Assembly (NCBI RefSeq): GCF_000699445.3
Contig: NC_067196.1
Location: forward strand, 90,801,364 to 90,865,363
Source of the DNA: Schistosoma haematobium
Lineage: Eukaryota > Platyhelminthes > Trematoda > Strigeidida > Schistosomatidae
DNA length: 64,000 nucleotides
Direction of reading: 5' to 3'
Shown here: piece by piece, positions 9,963 to 21,289 of the stretch
How the letters are laid out: the number at the start of each line of letters is the position of its first letter
How positions within the stretch are numbered: the stretch's first letter is position 1
Notes under the pieces: generated by a model
The model's database searches: none
What the model was told of the DNA's origin: nothing
The model's input: only the letters and a program-made list of their open reading frames with translations
Translations under genes and position numbers: made by a program

Positions 9963-11015
9963 CACGTTTTTATCATCCAGACAGCCCACAAGTGGAATGG
10001 TCAGCTCCATCTTGCCTTTGTGTTTGGTCCTAGCTTCGTATGGCCTATCCGGGTGCATGTGGATTCCAGGTAGCAATCGACGTCTGTTTGCATGGAATGC
10101 TCCCAGATTTGCGGCCTCCATGTGGGAGGATGGGAAGGTTATCTTCATTCGACGGGGTCTAGGGTCACCATCCTTCTTGGCTAATCTTGTCACATGCTGA
10201 GTCAGTATGTGTTTGAGCCTCAAGGACTGGTTAATGAGTTTCCATTCCCTGATGTCAGTTTTTGATTGAGTAGGGTCCGTATTTACCGGTATACCTAGCA
10301 CAATTATGTTTCTTCCGCGGAGAAACGTCTCGCGAGATTCTTTAGGAGTGTTGCGTATGATATTGCGCTCAGAGTACGGTATGTCGGGCAATATTCGTAC
10401 GTCCCCATCGGATTTCAGCAAGTGACTGGCTAGCAAGACGTCCTCTACGTCGGTAGCATTCTTCTGTGTTACTCGAAGAAGCCTCGGGTGATTTAGATGT
10501 TTAAAACTCCTTCCTCGAGTGAGCCAGGTGACCGTCAAAGGGTAAATTCTGGGAAGTTCGAGCTTCTCGTTCAATTCACCCCAGAGCATCCTATCATTTT
10601 TGTCCTGCAGACTGAGAGGAAGGTCAGGATTGTCAACGAGATTCGTAATTATGAGAAAATGGTCACGAACTGTTGTTGATTTACCAGGTTTCCCTATGGG
10701 TTTAGGTTTAATACCTTGTTGTTTGGAGGTCAAGGCACATTTTTGAATCTTGGGCTCTTTGATGACTGGACGAACATTCTTGGGGGTTGACTGTGCGACA
10801 AAATCACCATTTGTTTTCGTGCAAAAATTTTCAATACTGTTAACATTATACTCGCCATTTAAAAAAAAATTAGAGCAATAATAGTAGAATATGAATAATA
10901 ATAAATCGGGTCTGTGTAATTGAGAAGAATATTGAATTGAGTTTAAAGAAGGAAATGGAGAAAATAAAGGAGGCGTGAAATACGCAAACAGTTTAATTGG
11001 TGTGTTTATGAACAT
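9960..11015 (-). CDS. CR1-like ORF1 protein (open frame, 351 codons)
   Basis: An uninterrupted frame encoding the ORF1-type protein of the CR1-like element. The N-terminal ~60 residues are hydrophobic and low-complexity and may be 5' leader read by chance. The likely body starts near the KNVRPVIKEPKIQK segment. It is basic, with KQQGIKPKPIGKPGKS, LTVTWLTRGRSFKHLNHPRL, RNIIVLGIPVN and a C-terminal RRRLLPGIHMHPDRPYEAR stretch. This agrees with a nucleic-acid-binding chaperone role, but I see no CCHC knuckle or PHD finger. The stop codon is immediately followed by the deletion junction that removed the endonuclease of ORF2. The true start is uncertain. Confidence 0.65.
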   Translation of the reverse strand: MFINTPIKLFAYFTPPLFSPFPSLNSIQYSSQLHRPDLLLFIFYYYCSNFFLNGEYNVNSIENFCTKTNGDFVAQSTPKNVRPVIKEPKIQKCALTSKQQGIKPKPIGKPGKSTTVRDHFLIITNLVDNPDLPLSLQDKNDRMLWGELNEKLELPRIYPLTVTWLTRGRSFKHLNHPRLLRVTQKNATDVEDVLLASHLLKSDGDVRILPDIPYSERNIIRNTPKESRETFLRGRNIIVLGIPVNTDPTQSKTDIREWKLINQSLRLKHILTQHVTRLAKKDGDPRPRRMKITFPSSHMEAANLGAFHANRRRLLPGIHMHPDRPYEARTKHKGKMELTIPLVGCLDDKNV

Positions 11016-11770
11016 AAAACAAGAACAAACAACTATGTATATATCGTCAAATTAGTAACAAAAAATGATTAAGAAATAACAACTTATTATCGCAGTAGGT
11101 TATGACGCTAGAATATAAATGTTTGTGCAGTCACACAGTTTGGAGTGATGCTATGAAAGTCTCAATTAAATGAAAAGGATGATGAAATATCAATATGTAT
11201 GAGTTATATATGCATAGTGAACATAAAAAGAGTGTGAGAAGTTAATTTAAGTGTAACACAACTTATTGTCTTAACTACGTACTTCGTAATCTTAAGAATA
11301 ATATTTATATAGAAGGGAAAGAAGAGAGACAAGAGAAGTGGATACCTAGTGAAAAGTTTTGATCCATGATAAGAATAATAATTGCGTAATGAATATCAAC
11401 CTCAGAAGGAAACCAACAATTTAGAAAAATAAAATAAAAATCCTCCAAAGCACTCGGATGAATACATTTAGATTTATGTAATAGTATACAGAGTGAAACC
11501 GGATATTAGTATAAATATTTGTGCAATAATAATTAAGAATGATGCTATGAAAGTCAAAATTGATTTCAAAGGACAATCTGGAGTTAAATATGTTTAAAAG
11601 GATAAGAAAAGATAAAAAGAAGATCTGATGTGTCGGAGAACTAATAATGATAATAATAACAGTAATAATGATAAACACGAACGTAAGCAGACTTCATATA
11701 TTAAGATAAATAGAAATAAAATAAAATAGACGTGGAAAGGTTTAAAGGTTTTATTTTGCTTTTCATGCAA
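11016..11770. other. AT-rich spacer / LINE untranslated regions
   Basis: It lies between the ORF1 start of the first CR1-like element and the ORF2 end of the second. A segment around 11130-11200 is partly repeated around 11530-11590 (the motif GATGCTATGAAAGTC occurs twice), which suggests duplicated untranslated sequence. No gene was seen. Confidence 0.45.
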
Positions 11771-12991
11771 CTAAATGGATGACGGACCTTGTTTGTATAA
11801 ATCATTATTGAATACATTGATGTTCAATAGGTGACATAATCCACTTTCGGAAAGAAAATCGTCAAGGAGACTTTTGAACCGGGTTGTAGTTTCACTGCAA
11901 CGGAGGTTCACTGGCAGTCTGTTCCACATGGTTGAGTAGCGAATAAGGAAAAAATTCTGACGTAAGTTTGTGTGGGTTATTGGAATCGCTAGAATATTCT
12001 CCTTATTGCGTAGATTGTGGTATGATATCACAAGGTATGAAGGGGTGGATACCGAAGAGTAGAAAATACCGTTAATAAATCGGTAGATAAAGACAAGATT
12101 TAATTTGATACGTCTAATCCAAAGAGGTTCAAAGTTGAGTTGTTGACATCCTTGGTGATAGTCTTTGTTATCGGAATACCTCAGAACAGCTTTGGTGAAC
12201 TTTCTTTGAACACCTTCAATTTTATTCAGGTCATTACGTCTGCAATTAGTGTAAACTAAAATACCATATTCAAGAATGGGTAAGACACATTTTCTGTATA
12301 GTAACAATCTCGATTCGATATTATTGTAGTTTATCATCATGAATCCCATGAGCTTTCTAGCTTTGGATACTTGTAATGAAATGTACTCAGAAAGGTTCAG
12401 ACTGTTGCTATATCTTAAACTTAAGTCACAAACAGTGTTAAGAAGCCTGAGTGTATGTTTTTGTATAGTCAGATTTAAGTTAAGGCAGCGACCGATGTGA
12501 ATAAATCCACTTTTGTCAACAGTAAGTGGCACACTCCACGAAACAGTCCATTCGTACAACTTGTTTATTTCCTCTTGGATTACCGCTGAAATACAGCTCT
12601 CTTTCGTGGGAGAAGAGAAGGAATAAACTACTTTCAGGTCATCAGCAAAACGGAAAGGCTTACCATACTGAAAGAGGGAAAACACGTCATTGATGAAAAG
12701 GAGAAAGAGTAATGGACCAACCACCCTTCCTTGTATAACCCCACTGGCTAGATTCACAGGTTTAGAGTAGCAAGATCCAAAGCGAACGATTTGGCTACGT
12801 TCTTCTAAAAAAGATTTGAGCCAAGATAAAAAGGGATTCTGTATGCCAAATGAAGAGAGTTTTAAAAGAACAAGTTTGTGTGAGACACTGTCGGAAGCCT
12901 TGCTTAAATCGAAGTAAAGAATTATCACTGACTGACGAACATCTCTTCTCTGGGTAATTTGATCAAAAACTCCAGGTGCGATGTGAAACAT
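11771..12991 (-). pseudogene. reverse transcriptase part of second CR1-like element
   Basis: A 406-codon open frame encodes the RT palm to the C-terminus. Motif A reads IILYFDLSKASDSVSH and motif B is SGVIQGRVVGPLLFLLFIND. Motif C reads FRFADDLKVVYSF, with both Asp residues kept. Next are KSGFIHIGR, then CVLPILEYGILVYTNCRRND and KIEGVQRKFTKAVL in the thumb. The C-terminus has STMWNRLPVNLRCSETTTRFKS (given here in part), the typical CR1 tail. The N-terminal part of RT lies upstream in broken frames (13000-13540). This is the longest intact RT stretch in the first half of the window, but it is not a complete ORF2. Confidence 0.85.
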
Positions 12992-13849
12992 GAGCGTTTA
13001 GTCATAAAACCGTGTTGGGATGGGCTGATCAAACTAGCCGAAAGTAAAAATGATGATAGCTGTTTTTGGATGATATTTTCATGGTTCTTGAGAGCACGGG
13101 TGTCAATTTAATTGGCCTATAGTTAATAATATCACTACGTGGTCCTGTTATGAATCTAGGGGTGATAAGGGATGTTTTCCATACAGATGGATAGGTCCCA
13201 TATTCCATAGATGGATTGAAAAGTTTCGAACAAAATTGTGGAACTTCTCTACTTCCATATTACACAAATGATGAAGGTATCCTATCAGGTCCACCATCAT
13301 AAGACCTTTTCAGGGCAGCTATGGCCTGCTTCATGTTGGAGAGTGTGAAATCAATTTTCGACAGATGTCTGGATGTCAGCATTGGAAATGTAGTGATGGA
13401 GTTTTCAGTTCCAGTTTTGTAGCACTGCGAGAAGTGCTTGTTGAATTGTTCTCATATAGTATTCGGGTTGTTAGCAATGATTCCGTTAACTATGAAGAAT
13501 TTAGTCGTGCCAAGGGAATTTGACTTACACGGAATTTAAAAAGTTGAAGTATTGATAATTCCGGGCTTTTACTACGTAGAGCTTTATTTTCTATATTCAT
13601 AAAATACTTACGTTTAGACGAAGCATCTCTGTCGATCAATTTAAATATACTCTGAAGTGCATACACATCATTCTGCTCGTAGGAGCGGCATTTTTATTTC
13701 CTCAGCTTTCATTTAAAAGTATTGTGGCCCTTATTAGCATTATAAGACACACGGCCAATAACTGGAGCAGTGCAGTCAAGGCAATATATCAGGTTGTGGT
13801 ATAGATTGGAAAGCGCAATGTCAACATTATTTGTGGTAAAATAAGTTTC

Positions 13850-14570
13850 TCATGGTAAACATCGAATGAGAGTTTCAGTCCGTTTCCATGTTTGTTGATC
13901 GAAATGTCTGCTCTGGTACATCACTGAAGCTTTAGAGTTCAATTGTATGGCGTTTAAAGAGTGAATAATACTCAATACAATTTTATGGTCACTCATGAAA
14001 AACTCACGACTGGTATGCACTGAGATAGATTCTATGTTGATTGTGAACATTAAATCAAGTGTATTATTCCCCCTGATCGGTTTTCGGACCTGTTGAACTC
14101 ATCCACAAATTTCTAATGTTTCAACTAGCTTGTTATATCGACCTGGCACCGGAGTCAAGCCCCATGTAATTTTTGGCAGATTAAAATCACCTCCGATGAT
14201 TTTAAAAGTATGCGGTTGGTGCGAAGCAATGGAAAATATGTTTGTTAGTAATCTGTCAAATTTAGTATCCGCATGAGGTGGTCTATATATGCATCCCACC
14301 AGTAAATAATTTTGGGATCCACAGTTTACAGTAACCCAAGTGGAGTCGTCTATAGCATCAAGGGATTTATCCTCAAATTTGCACGCTTGAATGTCTGAAC
14401 GGACATAGATAATTGTACCGCCTCCTATTCCATAACATCTATCGGTTCTAAAGAAAACGTAGTTATTTACATTCAAGGAATGATCGGATATAGATGAATT
14501 ACACCACGTTTCCGTAATAAGTACAATGGTTGGATTTACAAGGAATAAAAGAGTTTTAAGATGAATAATT
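13850..14570 (-). pseudogene. apurinic/apyrimidinic-like endonuclease domain of second CR1-like element
   Basis: The frame at 14099-14476 encodes FFRTDRCYGIGGGTIIYVRS, then LLVGCIYRPPHADT and a GGDFNLPKITW motif. These are the N-half, middle and Asp/Asn signatures of LINE endonucleases. After a frame break, 13850-14050 encodes HTSREFFMSDHKIVL, which contains the C-terminal SDH motif. So all the main motif blocks can be recognised, but not in one frame. Confidence 0.85.
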
Positions 14571-15281
14571 TTATTAGACAGAGAGCGGAAGGAATAAGAA
14601 ACTCAGAGTTATCATAGTGAAGCAGGTTAGAGTAGATTCAACCACTTTGTCATCATGTGAAATATGTTTACTGTTGCCCGCAGGAAAGCCGGCGGAATTA
14701 CAAAAAAGTCTTCTCATTGTTATTGGATGTAACATCTGATAAAGGAATAGTGTACATATTGGGAGCCGGACCAAGAAGGCTATCAGGTCTATGTGTGCGA
14801 CCAAGTGGTCAATTACAATTCAGATAACTATTTATACCTGATGTATGGGTAAAGTGTTTAAGACGTTTATTTCCAGGGTTTGTAGTTGATTTCGGCTTCT
14901 TCATAAGTTGGAGAGGATTGTAAACTGTTAAACATACTTGCGATGGTTTGCGAGGTTCGAATATATCAACGTTAAGTGCGTGGTCAGTTATATGAATGTT
15001 ATGATTAGTTTTCCTGTTATCCGTTGCACAGTTACTGTAACTGGGTGTTGCACTAACAGAGGTTTGGACTGTGTTATCTCATTCGTCTTCAGCACAACTA
15101 TTTCGGGTTGAATCTAAGTCAACATTCTTAAGAGGATGGACACCACCTACATCGAGATTACTTTCTTCAGGGTTTTGAACTTTAGGAATTCAGAAGAGTT
15201 TTTCGGTGGCGGCATACTTGTAAAGCTAGACGTCCTCTTAGAATCGGACTTAACTTTACGACCATTAGTATTATGATACGT
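14571..15281 (-). other. ORF1/ORF2 junction region of second CR1-like element, decayed
   Basis: No long open frame. One 76-codon frame (14574-14804) has no motif. By position this should hold the ORF1 C-terminus and ORF2 start. Confidence 0.45.
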
Positions 15282-15968
15282 TTAAGAGTTTGACGCTGGT
15301 GGTCTGTAGCTATCTCTTTCTGCTTTTCGCTGGCATGGTGTTTTATCCGGAAGAGTCCTAATATCCTCGAAAATCTGTTTTTGTCTCAATGAATTGGAGG
15401 AATTTAAATATTCACTGGCGTCAACAAGTGAGTTGAATTTGAACAAGATCGGTGAGTGCATACCAGGATAACTTCTTTTTAATCTTGTGCATACACATGG
15501 TACGTGTATCATATTGCTGGCTCTAAGGAGACTAGATTTGATATTTTTAAGGGCATGTGTATCCGGTATATTAAACACAGACGCATTGCTAGATCGTCTT
15601 ATTCTTTCAAATACCTCTGATACAACACGATCTAGGAAAATATTTATGTCATTCATTTGATCTGGTGTCTCTGTGAGGTTGGGGTTGATCAGATATTTAA
15701 GCGGATTGAGAATGTTCATGTCTGCTTGCAATTTTTTTCTAGCATCCATATGATTGCAGTTGCGATTATCATCACTGTTTACCAGCAGAGTTTTCAACAT
15801 GTCTGGAATAGAGACAACTGGTAAAATCTTGTCTGCTTCCGGATGGACGGAGTGGCTCGTCTCGTTGAAACTGTCGGAAATCGTGTCAGTAGTGCTGTTA
15901 AACTGTGTAGTTTTCCTACGTTTTGCTGAACGCCTAGAAGCAGGGGTCTTCATTTTCTCTTGTGGCAT
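15282..15968 (-). pseudogene. ORF1-like protein of second CR1-like element
   Basis: A 228-codon open frame beginning MPQEKMKTPASRRSAKRRKT, a strongly basic N-terminus. Then come segments such as FLDRVVSEVFERIRRSSN, LKNIKSSLLRASNMIHVP and CVCTRLKRSYPGMHSP, ending KTPCQRKAERDSYRPP. It occupies the ORF1 position and has the basic composition expected of a LINE nucleic-acid-binding protein. It is probably shortened, as the stop comes at SNS about 0.7 kb before the endonuclease. Assignment is by position, not by a recognised domain. Confidence 0.6.
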
Positions 15969-15989
15969 GATAAGAAAGTGACGTAGAGC

Positions 15990-16888
15990 AAATGGACTGA
16001 ACAGAAATTCGGAAATAGAAGGGGTGAAAAATCAATTCCGAGGGCTCAAGTTAGTCTAAAAATCAAAATCTATGTTTTAACCAAGAGTGAATGTGTCGTG
16101 AGGATTAGTGGTGTCAAAAACAAAAGATGACATTGGCAGGAAGATAGTAGTGGAGATGAAATATTTATGTCAGTATCTGTGTGGAGGCAAAACAGAATAT
16201 AAAGGAGCAAGTTGTATAAATTTTAACATATATATGACACAAAAGATAGCCTTATATAGTAAAGTAATTTAGAAATGTCGATAGTTAGTATCAAACAATC
16301 AAAGTGAGTACGGTGTGTGTGTTAAATATATAAACTGAAAGTCCATATTAGTAAAAATTGGGAGGTGCAGGGATAAGTAATTCAAAAGATTATTACCGTC
16401 TAAGATTATTATGTTGCTTCATGAACAAATATATGAAACAACTTTTTGGATAAAAACTATTACAGACTCACCGAATCGGACAGGTATTTTCGGAAATTAA
16501 ATGGTTTATAGTATCCAAATACGATTAAAATGATAGTTCGTAAAATAGTGAATACAGTCCTTTAACATACACAGTTATATATATTTCTTGATATTAGGTA
16601 GAGGTTTGAATAGATCCTGTAGATTCATAAAGCACGTGGGTTAAAGCATCCGAATACGATATAACCATATATTCCTTAAAGAATAGAATACAGATATGAA
16701 ATGCAAATCTTCGTCAAATATGATTATATATGGTTTCAAAATAACAGAGCATAGTTTGATCGTATAATCAAAATGAATATATGTAATTATATAAATATGA
16801 ATTATTGTATGAATATGATCATAAATACCATAAGGTAAACTCAGATCTTATCACATGGAATGAAATTCACAGTTTATATGTTAATAGT
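15990..16888. other. unassigned AT-rich sequence
   Basis: May include the 5' leader of the CR1-like element. No coding or RNA gene was seen. Confidence 0.45.
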
Positions 16889-17562
16889 TGTAAGATCCAT
16901 TTTGAATGCTTTGTGTGTTTGTGAAAATCCCTCCATGTATATACTTGCACTTTGTTCCTATTGATCTTCTTAGTTGTACATTGTTAACTTTTGGACTACA
17001 TTTGAATTGTTAATATTTGTATTTTATTATAGTTTTCGTTTTTACCACACCTTCACTAATTCCCCATGTTTCTTCCCGATCTGCACTTATGTTGTTTTAC
17101 TTTATACTAAGTCTGAGCGGCAGCCATTTTGGTTGGTTCCTGCTTTTGATTGCTTGACCTGTGTTGACTGGAATTGTGCATTTTGGTTGTGAATTGAAGC
17201 ACTCTTCCAGAATTTAAAACACTCTGTGTTATAGAGTGACCAATTATTACCTTTTGAACGAATCTGTACGTGATCTATCCAGATAGGATAGAATAACATT
17301 TATTTGTGGTGATTGGTAATTTTCTTGCATTCTTTATCAACTTTCTTATTTATTGTAGTTTAGATTTGATCAATTAAACAATTATTGGTTGGATAGCTGT
17401 GTGGTTATATTTGTTTAGGCAATAATGTATACTTAAATTTATGATAAATTATAGAACCGCTATCTTACCCAATCACCTTGTTTTGGTTTCAAACGGGTGA
17501 GGGCGCGTATCCAACTTATCCAGGCAGCTGTCCAGCAGTCCAAACGTGGTTTGGATCCTACA
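16889..17562 (+). repeat. candidate solo LTR
   Basis: A 674-bp segment begins TGTAAGATCC and ends GGATCCTACA, an inverted terminal repeat with 9 of 10 positions complementary and the canonical TG...CA ends. The flanks are ATAGT before and ATAAT after, a near-match to a 5-bp target duplication. No gag-pol sequence lies next to it and no clear primer-binding site follows, so a solo LTR is the best reading. Strand is arbitrary. Confidence 0.5.
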
Positions 17563-18554
17563 ATAATTAGGAATTGAGTTATCTTCCATAATTCCAAGTA
17601 AAAAATAATCCATTCAGCTCTGCGAGAATCCTAGAAAAATAAAACTAAAGGCCTCGGCCTGAAAGTAACGTCCAGTCCGTAGCGCGCGCGAATTGGTTAT
17701 GTTGAAGCAAACTATGTTATAGATGCTTGGAAACGCCTAAGACCGTAAAAATACACTAAAAAGCACACTGAAAACAGACAAAAATGGATAAAAACGAGTG
17801 AGATAAACTGAGTTAGTCTTTACGTGAAAAGCAAAAAAGACCGAATAATAGGCTGAGGCAAAACCGCAGTTAAATAATAAACATGCTGAAACTAAAAAAA
17901 GTAATCTACCGAACGTATAGCTCAGGATAGATCCTTTAGAACTGAAATGGTACTTTTGTTGCGTAAGAACACAGTAAAAGTTTGATAAATGCAAATCACG
18001 TTAAGATTAAATTTCCCGTTCGAAAGCGCGCCAAAGAATGGTGGTATTGTTCCTCGTTGAGCTATTTAATTTGAAGATGGCACAGGTATTCAGTGTTTGA
18101 CAACGCTTTAACCAGTAACATCTTCTAATATGAAGCGTACCCACCAAGAGAAATCAAAAGACAGGATCGAGGAGATCGGAAGACATATTTATTGACTGCC
18201 AATATATCGAGAATCCTTTGACATAATCTGGCTAACGATTGCAGTAGATGTTAGGCACGGCGTTCCCACAAGTGATCTGGTGCGGACGCACGACCGAGCG
18301 CCTTCAGTTAGATGAGTCCACTAAAACATATGGTCAGCATCCAATGTCGAAAACTTACAGAGCTATTTATTTTGGGGATTTATTTACCGCTACAGATCTC
18401 TCCCTCCTAGTGGGGTAGTGATGACCCTAAGATGTGGCCAGCCAGAAGTTCAAACTCAACGAGTTATGTCAGTGGTAAACACTCTTCTGATAGCTTGCTG
18501 GGTTTAGCAGCGTCTGGTCGTATTCCTTACTATAAGGGACAGTGAAATACAATA
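17563..18554. other. unassigned sequence
   Basis: An 85-codon hydrophobic minus-strand frame (17737-17994) without homology that I recognise. Otherwise nothing was seen. Confidence 0.4.
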
Positions 18555-18565
18555 TACTTACTGAC

Positions 18566-19755
18566 TTACTTCCGCCTGTTACTCCTAATGGAGCATAGGC
18601 CGCCGACCAGCATTCTCCAACACACTCTGTCCTGGGACTTCCTTCCTAATTCCATCCAATTCTTGTTCATTTTTCTCAGGTCTATCTCCATTTCCCGGCG
18701 TAATGTGTTCTTTGGTCCTCCTCTTCTCCTTTGGCCCTGAGGATTCCACGTGAGGGCTTGTCTTGTGACGCAGTCGGGTGCTTTCTTCAATGTGTGTCCT
18801 ATCCACTTCCAGCGCCTATCCTTATTTCTTCCTCCACTAGGATCCGATTTGTCCTCTCCCACAGTACGTTGTTCCTAATAGTGTCCGGCCAACGGATCTG
18901 AAGTATTTTGCGTAGACAACTGTTAATAAACACCTGTATTTTCTGGATGATGGCTTTCGTAGTTCTCCAGGTTTCCGCCCCATACAAAAGAACTGTCTTG
19001 ACATTTGTATTGAAAATCCAGACTTTGGTGTTGGTTGACATTCAGTTGTTTTGAGTTCCAGATGTTCTTCAGTTGTAAATATGCTGCTCTTGCTTTGCCG
19101 ATCCGTGCTTTCACATCTGCATCAGATCTACCCTGTACATCAATGACGCTGCCCAAATATGTGACGGTTTTTACATCTTCCAAACCGTCTCCTTAATTGT
19201 GACTGGATTGGTGCATGCTGTGTTGTATTGGAGAATCTTGCTTTTCCCTTTGTGTATATCGAGACCTACTGCTGCTGAGGCTGCTGCCACACCAATCGTC
19301 TTCTCCTGCATCTGTTGTTGCGTTTGGGATAGAAGGGGCAGATCATCTGCGAAGTCAAGATCGTCCAACTAAATCCTAGATGTCCATTGTATCCCGTGCT
19401 TCCCTTCAGACGTTGACGTCTTCATGATCCAGTCGATCATCTGGAAAAAGAGAGAAATTGAGAGTAAGCAACCTTACCTGAAACGGGTCTTTACTTCGAA
19501 CGACTTTGTCAATTGTCCTCCACGCACAATTTTGCAGTTTAACCCATTATACAAATCCCGTATGATAGTGACTATCTTCTGAGGCACGCCATAGTGTCGA
19601 TGAAGTTTCCATAGTGTTGTTCTGTTCACGTCATCAAATGCTTTTCGTAATCAATAAAGTTGATGTAGCGTGATGAATTCCATTCACTGATTGTTCCACA
19701 ATGATCCGTAGAGTTGCGATTTGGTCTGTACACGATCTAACCTTACGGAATCCTG
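18566..19755 (-). pseudogene. SR2-like RT palm and C-terminal part, frameshifted
   Basis: Decayed frames carry QQAGFRKVRSCTDQI near 19720-19760. The catalytic block DDLDFADDLPLLSQTQQQM is at 19312-19368 (FADD present). EDVKTVTYLGSVIDVQG follows (18923-19183). Then come NTNVKTVLLYGAETWRTTK (18799-19041) and [17 protein letters not shown] to [16 protein letters not shown] (18566-18862). At least four frame changes. Confidence 0.85.
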
Positions 19756-19771
19756 CCTGTTGATCACGAAG

Positions 19772-20755
19772 TTAGGCGTCTACGCAGTCCTTCATCCTGT
19801 TTAACAATACCCTGTTCAAGACTTTTCCCGATATTGAGAGGATAGTGATGCCACTGTAGTTATCACAGTTTTTGAGACCGCCTTTCTTCGGTATTTTGAT
19901 CAGAAGTCCTTCTTTCCAGTCTGTTGGTACTTGTTCCTCATCCCAAATCTTATTGAAGAGAATGTGGAGTATCCTTGCACTTGCCGATACGTCTGCCTTT
20001 AGTGCCTCTGCTGGGATGTTATTGAGTTTCAATTTCATCTTGGCGACCAGCAAGTGATGATCTGATGCTATATCAGCTCCTTTCTTGGTTCTCACGTCTT
20101 CCATTGTCCTCCTGAACGTTTTGTTGATGCAAATATGGTCGATTTCGTTTTGCGTAGTGTGATCCGGTGTAGTCCATGTGATTTTGTGAATATGCTTATG
20201 TGGGAATATGGCGTCGCCAATGACCAGTTTATTGAAGACACATAGGTTTGCAAATCTCTCACCATTTTCGTTCCTTTCTCCCAGTCCGTGTCGTCCCATG
20301 ATATCTTCATATCCAGTGTTGTCCGTTCCAACCTTGGCGTTGAAATCTTCCATCAGAATGGTCAGGTCCTTTGTTGGGCACTTCTCGATGATTGATTGCA
20401 GCCTATTGTGGAATTGATCTTTAGCTTCTTCATTGTAGTCGTTGGTAGGCGCATAGCATTGGATGATGTTCATTGAAATGCCCTCTTTCTTTGTTTTGAA
20501 GGAGGCTTTGATGATCCTTGGTCCATGAGATTCCCATCCTATAAGTGCAGTTTGAGCTTGTTTGGACAGCATCAATGCAACTCCTTGTGTATGTGGTGCA
20601 TTTTCTTCTTCATGGCCGGAGTATAACAGAAGCTCTCCTGAAGTTAGTCGTTGTTGTCCAACTTGCGTCCAATGTGTTTCACTGATCCCAAGCACCTCCA
20701 GGTTGTATCTCCTCATTTCTGCAGCAGTTTGAAAGACTCTCCCGGTGTCACACAT
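19772..20755 (-). pseudogene. SR2-like endonuclease fused in frame to RT N-part
   Basis: A 327-codon open frame. It starts at MCDTGRVFQTAAEMRRYN, next to the LINE endonuclease block VLGISETHW. It has IIQCYAPTND, the EDFNAKVG block (usually GDFN; here G is replaced by E) and a YEDIMGRHGLGERN segment. Next come WTTPDHTTQNEIDHI and IASDHHLLVAKMKLKL, the complete set of RTE endonuclease motifs. Directly after KLKLNN the frame continues as IPAEALKADVSASARILHIL and KEGLLIKIPKKG, then LKNCDNYSGITILS, the RT fingers. So the linker of roughly 200 residues present in the plus-strand copy has been lost without breaking the frame. It ends at a stop just before the AGFR block. Confidence 0.83.
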
Positions 20756-21289
20756 TGTACGAGTATTCCATGACCTAAATAAATGGTTGCTCTGGTTGTC
20801 AGAAGAGGCATCGGCCTCGTGACTTCTGAAAGAACTCGGCTTTCATCATGAGGCATCATAGTTCTTCTAAATGAAGGCCCTCTGACTCCCAGGGCGGAGT
20901 TTAAAAGGTTTGAATAACTTTTTCTGGTTAGCGATATTTTTTAGCGAGTTAGTTTTCTACGGGATGGGTTCGCTAACCTTATGCCCAATGCTCCTCTTTT
21001 ATCCATGTTTACGACCGGCAGTAGCCCCTAATGGACTCCAGGCAGAGTTTGTACATACAAGGTTTAGTTGAAAAGCTGTCAAAAGTTGTGGAAGAGTAAG
21101 GATTTATTTTGCATTCGCACAAACCACCATAGCATTGCAAATACAGCATTCATTTTAAGAAACAAACTACGATCATCATATCTCATTGAAATTGAGCAAC
21201 ATTTAAACCATGTATTGATAAGAGTTGAACTTGCTTTTTTAACTCTAACCTTCTTAAAGAATAAAACATTTACTCACTTACTTACTTAC

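Larger units (their letters stand above)
7951..11015 (-). mobile_element. CR1-like non-LTR retrotransposon lacking its endonuclease
   Basis: A minus-strand LINE with an ORF1-like frame (9960-11015) followed by an ORF2 that begins in the linker before RT and runs to about 7990. The apurinic-endonuclease domain normally placed between them is missing. The junction lies at a 13-bp direct repeat (9934-9946 and 9950-9962). It resembles the SR1/CR1 clade of schistosome elements. Confidence 0.85.
11771..15968 (-). mobile_element. second CR1-like non-LTR retrotransposon, near full length
   Basis: In minus-strand order: an ORF1-like frame (15282-15968), an endonuclease (13850-14476), an RT-linker region in decayed frames (13000-13850) and a long open RT frame (11771-12991). 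The domain order is that of a CR1-type LINE of about 4.2 kb. The endonuclease and RT are separated by frameshifts and stops. Confidence 0.85.
18555..21056 (-). mobile_element. SR2/RTE-like LINE with internal deletion
   Basis: In minus order: a 5' leader (about 20870-21056; the same leader recurs at 22391-22515 and 41885-42060), endonuclease, a shortened linker, RT, and a C-terminal tail ending at the short 3' end near 18555-18600. Compared with the longer plus-strand copy at 41.9-45.1 kb, about 200 codons between endonuclease and RT are absent. Confidence 0.87.
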
